This document shows, piece after piece, positions 58,153 to 64,000 of a stretch of DNA of 64,000 bases. The DNA comes from CAZCFB01 sp964511535 (GTDB lineage: Bacteria > Myxococcota_A > Polyangia > GCA-2747355 > CAZCFB01). The position numbers and the translations under genes were made by a program. The DNA lies in assembly GCA_964511535.1 (NCBI GenBank), contig CAZEFW010000025.1, positions 3,694-67,693 on the forward strand, given 5' to 3'. The notes below the pieces were generated by a model that saw nothing but the letters and a program-made list of their open reading frames with translations, searched no databases and was not told the DNA's origin. Numbering within the stretch: the first letter of the stretch is position 1; each line of letters opens with the position of its first letter.

Positions 58153-59934
58153 ATGAACCGTCAATTCGCAGTGGGCCTGCTCCTGGCCCTGCTCGCCGTG
58201 TCTGTGGGATGCGGTGATGACCAGGCCGTGCCGGCCCAGGACGCTGGCGCTGCCGACCTGGTGGCCGCCGACGGCCCGAGCGAGGCCGGCGCCGACAGCG
58301 CCGCAGCGGACGGCACCATGGACCTCGCTGCTGCCGAGGCCGGCACCGACGCCGCCGCCGAGGCCGGCACCGACGCCGCCGCCGAGGCCGGGGCGCCCGA
58401 CGCTGGCCCTTCATCCGCCGCCTTCACCTTCGTGGCCATGCCGGACACGCAGTACTACAGCGCCTTCCCGGGCAACTACAAATACTTCACCGCCCAGGTG
58501 AACTGGATCGCCGCCAACCTGACCACCCGCTCGCTGGCCTTCGTCAGCCACCTGGGGGATATCGTGGACAGCGGCGCTTTCCTGGAGAGCCAGTGGAAGG
58601 CGGCGGACAAGGCGTTCAAGGTCCTCGACGGCGACCTGACCAAGACGCCCAACGGGTTGATCCCCTACAGCGCCGTGCCGGGGAACCATGACTACGACAT
58701 CGTGTACCTCAAGGGCGTGCCCAAGCTGTACCTCAAGTGGTTCGGGCCGGACCGCTACAAGGGGCGCAGCTGGTTCATCGGCGCGTCGCCCAACAAGACC
58801 AGCATGGCCCAGCTCTTCGTGGGCGGCGGCAATATGTACCTGCACCTGGCCATGGAGTGGCGTCCCACCGACGAGAGCATCCTGTGGGCCCAGGAGGTGA
58901 TGGCCAAGTACCCGGCGCTGCCCACCATCATCGCGACCCACGAGTACCAGGGCACCGGAGACCCGGCCAAGCGCAAGACCAGCGGCGCCACCAGCAACGG
59001 CGGCGGCAACAACTCCGCCGAGGACATGTACCGCAAGCTGGTGGTCCCGTCGCCCCAGGTGATGCTGGTGCTGTGCGGACATATCAGCGGCGACGGGCGC
59101 CGCACGGACAAGACCGCCCTCGGTCAGTCGGTCTACCAGGTGCTGGCCGACTATCAGAGCGATCCCTTCGGCGGCAACGGCTGGATGCAGCTGGTCTCCT
59201 TCGACCCCGCGGCCAAGGAGATCCGCTTCGCCGCCTTCTCGCCCACCTACAAGGCGGGCAGCTCCATCGGGGTGGACCGCACCAAGAAGAGCAGCAGCAA
59301 CCACAAGTTCAGCTTCGACCTGGACGCCCACCGCGCCCAGCTCGCCACCAGCACGGTGCTGCGCTTCCGCGATGGCCAGACCGCCGGGGCGGGCGCCAAG
59401 TACGCGGGGACGGTGGACACCCACGTGGGCAGCGGCAAGGGCAGCCTGGTCAAGCCGGACGTGAGCCACGGCGCGGCCACGGACGTGCACGCAGACAGCA
59501 ACGGCGATCAGGAGCAGGGGCTGCTGCGGTTCGACGGCATCATCGGCACGGGCGCGGGCCAGATCCCGCCCAAGACCACCATCAAGAAGGCGATCCTCAC
59601 GCTGACCACCGAGGGGCTGCTCTCCGAGAGCGGCGACGGGGCGAAGCTGCACCGCATGAAGGTGTCATGGAAGGAGACCGCCACCTGGAACGGGCTGGGC
59701 GCGCCGCTGCAGGCGGGCAAGGCCGCCGAGGCCACCGCCGACGCGGACAGCAAGGGCAAGGTGGGCGGCAAGGGGACCGACTCCTTCGACGTGACCAAGG
59801 CCGTGCAGGCCTGGGCCGACGGCGACACCAACAACGGCTGGGCCGTCATCGCCAACGGGACCAACCGCTGGTCCTTCAGATCATCCGAGTGGAGCAGCGT
59901 GGCCGAGCGGCCGCTGCTGACGGTGGTCTACTGA
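58153..59934 (+). CDS. Lipoprotein metallophosphoesterase with DNRLRE-type C-terminal domain
   Basis: 593 residues from ATG 58153; signal MNRQFAVGLLLALLAVSVG with lipobox Cys20, then an Ala/Asp-rich spacer (AAAEAGTDAAAEAGTDAA) to about 90. The calcineurin-like domain has FVAMPDTQYYSAFPGNYKYF, LGDIVDSG (about 135), PGNHDYD (about 177) and a late CGHISGDGR (about 309). The C-terminal 190 residues (VLRFRDGQTAGAGAKYAGT, ATDVHADSNGDQEQGLLRFD, SWKETATWNGLGAPL, DVTKAVQAWADGDTNNGW) are the DNRLRE/carbohydrate-binding-type module. A surface phosphodiesterase or phosphatase. Confidence 0.85.
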   Translation: MNRQFAVGLLLALLAVSVGCGDDQAVPAQDAGAADLVAADGPSEAGADSAAADGTMDLAAAEAGTDAAAEAGTDAAAEAGAPDAGPSSAAFTFVAMPDTQYYSAFPGNYKYFTAQVNWIAANLTTRSLAFVSHLGDIVDSGAFLESQWKAADKAFKVLDGDLTKTPNGLIPYSAVPGNHDYDIVYLKGVPKLYLKWFGPDRYKGRSWFIGASPNKTSMAQLFVGGGNMYLHLAMEWRPTDESILWAQEVMAKYPALPTIIATHEYQGTGDPAKRKTSGATSNGGGNNSAEDMYRKLVVPSPQVMLVLCGHISGDGRRTDKTALGQSVYQVLADYQSDPFGGNGWMQLVSFDPAAKEIRFAAFSPTYKAGSSIGVDRTKKSSSNHKFSFDLDAHRAQLATSTVLRFRDGQTAGAGAKYAGTVDTHVGSGKGSLVKPDVSHGAATDVHADSNGDQEQGLLRFDGIIGTGAGQIPPKTTIKKAILTLTTEGLLSESGDGAKLHRMKVSWKETATWNGLGAPLQAGKAAEATADADSKGKVGGKGTDSFDVTKAVQAWADGDTNNGWAVIANGTNRWSFRSSEWSSVAERPLLTVVY

Positions 59935-59971
59935 GCGCTGAGCCCGTTCGGCGCGCCTCCGGAGGAGAGCG

Positions 59972-60259
59972 CGCCGTGCTCGCGTTCGCCGCTGGATTGT
60001 TGTGCCCGTGCAGCGCCCCTCCGGGGGAGCCCGCCGTGCTCGCGTTCGCCGCTGGATTGTTGTGCCCGTGCAGCGCCCCTCCGGGGNNNNNNNNNNNNNN
60101 NNNNNNNNNNNNNNNNNNNNNNNNNNNNNNNNNNNNNNNNNNNNNNNNNNNNNNNNNNNNNNNNNNNNNNNNNNNNNNNNNNNNNNCGCCGTGCTCGCGT
60201 TCGCCGCTGGATTGTTGTGCCCGTGCAGCGCCCCTCCGGGGGAGCCCGCCGTGCTCGCC
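59972..60259 (+). repeat. 60-bp tandem minisatellite spanning a 100-N gap
   Basis: Exact 60-bp units start at 59972, 60032, 60187 and (partial) 60247; unit two is cut by Ns at 60087. The visible copies are identical. Because 60 is a multiple of three, all frames stay open (one reads AVLAFAAGLLCPCSAPPGEP), but no start or conservation supports coding. The preceding 20 bases hold an imperfect arm (CCTCCGGAGG). The copy number is unknown since the array caused the scaffold gap. The rest of 59935-60293 holds no gene that I can see. Confidence 0.9.
60087..60186. other. Scaffold gap (100 Ns)
   Basis: Standard-length gap inside the 60-bp repeat; true distance unknown. Confidence 0.98.
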
Positions 60260-60293
60260 ATCCTTCGGATGGCTCCGCGATGAAGCGGCGGGC

Positions 60294-60800
60294 TTATTCG
60301 TCGCCGATCCTGCCCTCGATGTACTCCGAGAACATCTCGTGGCTATCGATGACCCGCGACAGGGGGCAGCCCATGATGTCGCACACGGCCATGATGTGGG
60401 CCTCGGACAGCTTGGAGGTGAGGAACAGCTTGCGCAGCTTGCCCTGGTCGTGACACTTGCAGTTGGTCAGCTCGGGCAGCTCCTCTTTGCACACCGGGCA
60501 GCAGAGGGCCAGCTTGGCCCCGTGGGTGAAATCGGGGCCGCGCTTCTCGCGATCACCGTGGATCGGGCTCACCACGACCTCGGCCTCCTTGTCACCCTCC
60601 TTGACCCAGAAGCTGATACCGGGGTGGCCGTCGAAATTCTCCTCGGAGAGCCCGATCATGTTGTGGCCGTTCTGACAGAAGACCTGGGTGAGCACCACAA
60701 CGATCTGGGGCTCATCATCCTCCACGAGGATCTGCGTCTCCTCGCTCGGCTTCCCACCACGCACCTTGACCTGTTCCAGCTCTTTTTCGTCAGGGCTCAT
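60294..60800 (-). CDS. Zinc-ribbon-like Cys-rich hypothetical protein
   Basis: 168 residues. The N-terminal half is acidic (EQVKVRGGKPSEETQILVED). The Cys/His set VVLTQVFCQNGHNMIG, KLALCCPVCKEELPEL, LTNCKCHDQGKL and VCDIMGCPLSRV suggests one or two structural zinc sites; the C-terminus has a helix (SEAHIMAVCDI). Family not recognised. It abuts the minisatellite. Confidence 0.5.
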   Translation of the reverse strand: MSPDEKELEQVKVRGGKPSEETQILVEDDEPQIVVVLTQVFCQNGHNMIGLSEENFDGHPGISFWVKEGDKEAEVVVSPIHGDREKRGPDFTHGAKLALCCPVCKEELPELTNCKCHDQGKLRKLFLTSKLSEAHIMAVCDIMGCPLSRVIDSHEMFSEYIEGRIGDE

Positions 60801-60921
60801 CTGCTGCTCCTTTATGCCTCTGTACGCAACGGGCGAACCTTAACCCGGAACCACCCGGCTCTGTAAAGCGGTTTTTCGCGGGGCTTGTCGGGCGGGGATC
60901 CCGGGTGCTAGTAACGGCATC

Positions 60922-61830
60922 ATGACGACGGTTCCCGAGGAGATCACCATCGAGACCCGGGCCGGCGGGCGCGTGGCTGCCCTCGCCTGGGGACCTGCCG
61001 ACGGCGCCCCCGTGCTCGGTCTGCACGGCTGGCTGGACAACGCGGCCACCTTCCAGCGCCTGGCGCCGCTGCTGCCCGCCGGGCTGCGGCTGGTGGCCGC
61101 TGATCTACCGGGCCACGGGCTGTCGGAGCACCGCCCCGCTGGCGCGGCCTACGACTTCGTCGGCTGGATCGTCGATGTGCTGGACATGGCCGACGCCCTG
61201 GGCTGGGAGCGCTTCGCGCTGCTGGGCCACTCGCTGGGCGGCATGATCGGCCTCTGCGCCGCCGGCACGGCGCCCGAGCGGCTCTCCCGCGTGGTCACCA
61301 TCGACGCGCTGGGCCCGCTGACGCGGGAGGCGGCCGAGGCGCCGGCGGCGCTGGCCCGGGCCATCAGCGACCGGCGCTCCTACCTCGACCGGCGCCCCCG
61401 GCCTCACGCCGACCTCGAGGCGGCCGCGCGGTTCCTGCAGGTCGCCAACCAGGCCCTGGATCACAGGGCCGCCCTGGTCCTCGCCGCTCGGGGCACACGG
61501 TCCACCCCCGAGGGCCTCGTGTGGCGCGCGGATCCGCGCCTGCGCACCGGCTCGCTGCTCCGCTTCACAGAGGCCCACGTCGAGGCGTTCTTCGGCCATG
61601 TCGCCTGCCCCGTGCAGGTGATCCACGCCGAGGCGGGCTGGCCCGAGGTGGCCGAGCAGATTCAGCGCAGGCTCGGCTGGCTACCCGACGCGCGGGTGGT
61701 GAAGGTGCCGGGCAGCCACCACGCGCACCTCGTTAATCCGGAGGACATGGCCGCCGTCGTGGGCTCGTTCCTCGCCCGCGACGCCAATGCCAGGATGCCA
61801 GAATGCCAGAATGCCAAAATGCCAGAATGA
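60922..61830 (+). CDS. Alpha/beta-fold hydrolase
   Basis: 302 residues. Alpha/beta hydrolase signatures: oxyanion HGWLDN (35-40), LVAADLPGHGLSEHRPAG, nucleophile elbow LLGHSLGGMIGL (Ser104), and a late His in PGSHHAHLVNPE. A cap region spans about 140-215. The substrate is unknown; similarity is to small-molecule esterases and epoxide-hydrolase-like enzymes rather than lipases. The final residues (NARMPECQNAKMPE) come from the octamer repeat array and are probably not part of the fold. Confidence 0.85.
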   Translation: MTTVPEEITIETRAGGRVAALAWGPADGAPVLGLHGWLDNAATFQRLAPLLPAGLRLVAADLPGHGLSEHRPAGAAYDFVGWIVDVLDMADALGWERFALLGHSLGGMIGLCAAGTAPERLSRVVTIDALGPLTREAAEAPAALARAISDRRSYLDRRPRPHADLEAAARFLQVANQALDHRAALVLAARGTRSTPEGLVWRADPRLRTGSLLRFTEAHVEAFFGHVACPVQVIHAEAGWPEVAEQIQRRLGWLPDARVVKVPGSHHAHLVNPEDMAAVVGSFLARDANARMPECQNAKMPE

Positions 61831-61832
61831 AC
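61785..61832 (+). repeat. Tandem octamer array, GAATGCCA family, copy 3
   Basis: Units CAATGCCA, GGATGCCA, GAATGCCA, GAATGCCA, AAATGCCA, GAATGAAC. It supplies the last 15 codons and the TGA of the alpha/beta hydrolase gene. Confidence 0.85.
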
Positions 61833-61853
61833 TTCAACGTCCCTTGAGAGCGG

Positions 61854-63890
61854 TCAGTTCTTCACTTCCCGCCCCTTGGCGTAGGTCACCTTCATCCAGA
61901 CTTTCCCGTCCTTCTTGAAGTAGACCCACGGCCCGTGGCGCTGGCCGTCGGTGAAGGTGCCCTCGTAGCGCTTCTGGCCGCCGGCGTACCAGCCGGTCCA
62001 GGGGCCGGCGTGTTTGCCAGCGTCGAAAGCCCCGCGGTCCTTCTTCTTGCCGCCCGGGTGGTTGTAGGTCCAGGTGCCCTGGCGGGCCCCGGCTTGATAG
62101 CTGCCGCTGGAGGCCACGGTGCGATCCGGGTGCCGCGTGGTCCATGATCCAACCTGCATGCCGTCCTGGTAGGCCCCCTGAAACTTCAGCCCGCCCTCGC
62201 GGTACCAGGCGCGCCAGGTGCCCTGCTCCTTGCCCTTGCTGTAGTCGCCCCGCAGCATGCGCTTGCCGTCGTCGAACCAGTGGCTCCAGGTGCCGTGGCG
62301 CACATCGCTGCGGAACTGCCCCTCGCGCTCCCTGTGTCCCGACGCGTGCCACCACGCCCAGGTGCCCTCCCGGATCAGCTTGGTCTCGCCGGTGTGCGCT
62401 GCCTGGCACACGTTGCAGCCGAGGTACCGCTCCTTGAAGTCCTCCACCAGCCGCCCGCCCCGCGCGGCGCAGGTGATGTCCTCCGGATCGGCCCGCCGAT
62501 CGTTGCGGTAGATCACCTCGCGCCACTTGACGCCCGAGGTGAAGTACAGGGTGAACGCGCCGTCCTTGTTGCCCAGCTTGTACGGCCCCTCCATCTTCCG
62601 CTCGCCGTTTTCGTGGTACTCGGTCCAGATGCCGTGCTTCAGCCCGCCCTGGTAGGTGCCCGCGCGCTTGCGCTGGCCGGTGTAGTAGTACTCGACCCAA
62701 GGCCCTGTCTGCATGCCGCGGTCATAGTCCCCGGTCCACATCACCTGCTTCGCCCCGGGGTAGTAAGCGCTCCAGCTGCCCTGGCGGTTGTCCGCCACGT
62801 ACGGCCCCTTCACCATCAGGTCGCCGGTCTTGTAGTAGCGCTGGTGGGGGCCATCGCGGCGCCCGCCACGGTAGCGCAGCTCCAGGCGCCGGTTGCCGCC
62901 GGGATAGAATTCGACCCAGTCGCCGTCGGGCATGCCCCCGGCATAGGCCCCGCGTTCGCGCTTGCTGCCGTCCGGGTGGAACGCGGTCCAGCGCCCCGCC
63001 CCGCCGACGATGAGCGAGCGCCCGTACTCCGCGCCCGCCGCGTTCTGCCACACGTGCAACCCCGCCGGCGATCCCTTGCGGTAGGTCCCCCTGGTCAGCA
63101 GCTGACCCGACGGGTGGTACTCCCAGGACTCCCCCTGCTTGACCCCCTCGTGAAACTGCGCCGCCCAGCTGAGCACGGCGTTTTCATGCCACCCGTACCA
63201 CCACCCGGCGCGCTTCCGGTCCACCTTGCAGCCGAGGGTGCGGTCCTGGTGATCCTGGCTCAGCTTGCCCCTCGCCTTGCGGCACGCCTTGCCCACCTCG
63301 TCCTGGCGATCGCCGCGGCGGAACTTCACCCGCATCCATTGCGTCCCGTTGGTGAACCACTCGGTGAACAGGCCGTGGGCCTTGTCGTCCACGAAGGGCC
63401 CCTGGCGCACCCGCGCCCCCTGCTGGTGGTACTCGGTCCAGGTCCCCTGACGCCGGTCCTCCTCGAACCGCCCCTCGGCCGCCTTGATGCCGCTGGGGAA
63501 ATAGAAGGTCCACGCCCCGTGCCGCTTGGCCTGGCGGTACGCGCCCTCGAACATCAGCTTGCAGTCGCGGTAGTAGCCCCACGCCTTGCCGTGGGCCACG
63601 CCCGCATCGTAGGTCCGGCGCCAGCACTCCCGCCCTCCCGGCAAGGAGACCCACAGCCCCTGCCGCTTGCCCTTGACCTTGCAGCCCAGCCCCCCGCCGC
63701 GGTCGGCGCCCCACCGGCCGCCCGCCGCCTTGCACGCGGCCTCGTCCTTGATCACGGGCGCGGCGGGCGCGGCGTCGGCCCCGGCGTCGGCCGCCGGGGA
63801 GGAGCCCGCGTCGGGCAGCTGCTCCTGGGCAACGCCCCGCGCGGGGGACAGGCAGACCACCAGGGCCGCCAGCAAGAACCGGCCGCGCAT
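61854..63890 (-). CDS. Secreted MORN-repeat protein
   Basis: 678 residues from ATG 63890, which overlaps the upstream stop as TGATG; GTG 63893 adds one codon. Signal peptide MRGRFLLAALVVCLSPARG-VAQ. After an Ala/Asp linker, the protein is almost wholly MORN-type repeats of about 20-24 residues (GxWxxYhxxGxxxxxGxYxxGxxxGxW), for example AHGKAWGYYRDCKLMFEGAY and HGIWTEYHENGERKMEGPYK. Three Cys-containing inserts (KAAGGRWGADRGGGLGCKVK, GKACRKARGKLSQ, ITCAARGGRLVEDF) break the series and may mark three modules. Likely a periplasmic or surface binding protein. Confidence 0.8.
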   Translation of the reverse strand: MRGRFLLAALVVCLSPARGVAQEQLPDAGSSPAADAGADAAPAAPVIKDEAACKAAGGRWGADRGGGLGCKVKGKRQGLWVSLPGGRECWRRTYDAGVAHGKAWGYYRDCKLMFEGAYRQAKRHGAWTFYFPSGIKAAEGRFEEDRRQGTWTEYHQQGARVRQGPFVDDKAHGLFTEWFTNGTQWMRVKFRRGDRQDEVGKACRKARGKLSQDHQDRTLGCKVDRKRAGWWYGWHENAVLSWAAQFHEGVKQGESWEYHPSGQLLTRGTYRKGSPAGLHVWQNAAGAEYGRSLIVGGAGRWTAFHPDGSKRERGAYAGGMPDGDWVEFYPGGNRRLELRYRGGRRDGPHQRYYKTGDLMVKGPYVADNRQGSWSAYYPGAKQVMWTGDYDRGMQTGPWVEYYYTGQRKRAGTYQGGLKHGIWTEYHENGERKMEGPYKLGNKDGAFTLYFTSGVKWREVIYRNDRRADPEDITCAARGGRLVEDFKERYLGCNVCQAAHTGETKLIREGTWAWWHASGHREREGQFRSDVRHGTWSHWFDDGKRMLRGDYSKGKEQGTWRAWYREGGLKFQGAYQDGMQVGSWTTRHPDRTVASSGSYQAGARQGTWTYNHPGGKKKDRGAFDAGKHAGPWTGWYAGGQKRYEGTFTDGQRHGPWVYFKKDGKVWMKVTYAKGREVKN

Positions 63891-64000
63891 CACTCCTCCC
63901 CCTCCTCGCCCAGCACCTGTCGCAGCACGGCGTCGGCGTCGCCCCGCACGGCGCTGCCGTCGAGGCTGTTGATGTCCCGCTGGGTCAGGTCGATCTTGGG
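63890..64000 (-). CDS. Truncated ORF, C-terminal 36 residues
   Basis: Enters from the right edge and ends PKIDLTQRDINSLDGSAVRG, then DADAVLRQVLGEEGEE. The TGA overlaps the ATG of the MORN gene, so they are coupled. The fragment resembles the end of an AgmX/PglI or gliding-type C-terminal segment only vaguely; no assignment is made. Confidence 0.5.
   Translation of the reverse strand, partial: PKIDLTQRDINSLDGSAVRGDADAVLRQVLGEEGEE

Noticed and set aside
59972..60259. CRISPR array
   Set aside because: The whole 60-bp unit is identical between copies, with no variable spacers and no cas genes nearby.
59972..60259. A 20-residue repeat protein read from the minisatellite
   Set aside because: The period is a multiple of three, so all frames stay open; there is no start, ribosome site or conserved composition, and the array is split by a gap.

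Overview
The window is a high-GC (roughly two-thirds G+C by eye) chromosomal segment from a diderm bacterium. It probably belongs to the Myxococcota/deltaproteobacterial lineage. The evidence is a full Tol system, a BamA-like barrel, TonB/ExbB, many lipoproteins with long PDxA/PDGP linkers, abundant sensor kinases, a REC-PATAN-TPR protein, the CxDGxDNDGDGLxD calcium-type motif, and frequent GTG/TTG starts. It looks like a draft or metagenome scaffold, with a 10-N gap inside a kinase gene (52139-52148) and a 100-N gap inside a tandem repeat (60087-60186). No rRNA, tRNA, CRISPR or intact prophage was seen.

Layout. 1-1714 (minus): TPR lipoprotein, TonB and the first codons of an ExbB-type protein. 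1993-7440 (plus): a giant REC-PATAN-TM-TPR protein, tsaD, rsmA and a DUF2085 protein. 7623-9889: an ECF sigma factor with a zinc-finger anti-sigma factor. 10621-15433: an NfeD-like protein with an Asp-rich repeat, two tandem SPFH/flotillin proteins and a membrane retropepsin. 15498-19700 (minus): NAD kinase, a small unknown protein and a secreted lipoprotein with five PPC-like repeats. 19893-26731 (plus): Cys-rich protein, two-component pair, barrel protein, TauE/SafE permease, DUF6882 and YrdC-like proteins.

26726-27236 is a compact element: a four-helix-bundle (S23/23S-IVS type) ORF between inverted arrays of 8-bp repeats. 27259-34270 holds a PQQ-type sugar dehydrogenase lipoprotein, a sensor kinase, an Lnb/DUF4105 protein, a glycosyltransferase, a STAS-like protein and a PAS protein. 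34328-38560 (minus) is tolQ-tolR-tolA-like-tolB plus a zinc-ribbon gene. 38642-47220 (plus): a family of small lipoproteins, a rhomboid-like protein lacking its catalytic His, an EFR1-type ferredoxin/flavodoxin, a large lipoprotein, a three-PDZ RseP and tsaB. 47204-49017 (minus): small lipoproteins and a DUF1285 protein. 49059-49280 is a Y1-transposase relic in inverted repeats. 49310-55380 (plus): BamA/TamA-like barrel, DUF4390-like protein, NtrY-like kinase, carbamoyltransferase and a helical TerB-like protein. 55381-64000: zinc-ribbon membrane protein, N-formylglutamate-amidohydrolase-like lipoprotein, a small C-H-D papain-like protein, a metallophosphoesterase/DNRLRE lipoprotein, a 60-bp minisatellite, an alpha/beta hydrolase, a MORN-repeat protein and one truncated ORF.

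Functionally the window is dominated by cell-envelope biogenesis and surveillance: Tol, TonB, BamA-like, RseP, ECF/anti-sigma, flotillins and lipoproteins. Two t6A genes (tsaD, tsaB) and a YrdC-fold gene are scattered in it. The most unusual layer is non-coding: about nine arrays of tandem 7- or 8-bp units lie between genes or run into their ends. One inverted pair bounds the four-helix-bundle ORF, which suggests a small, poorly described mobile element family.
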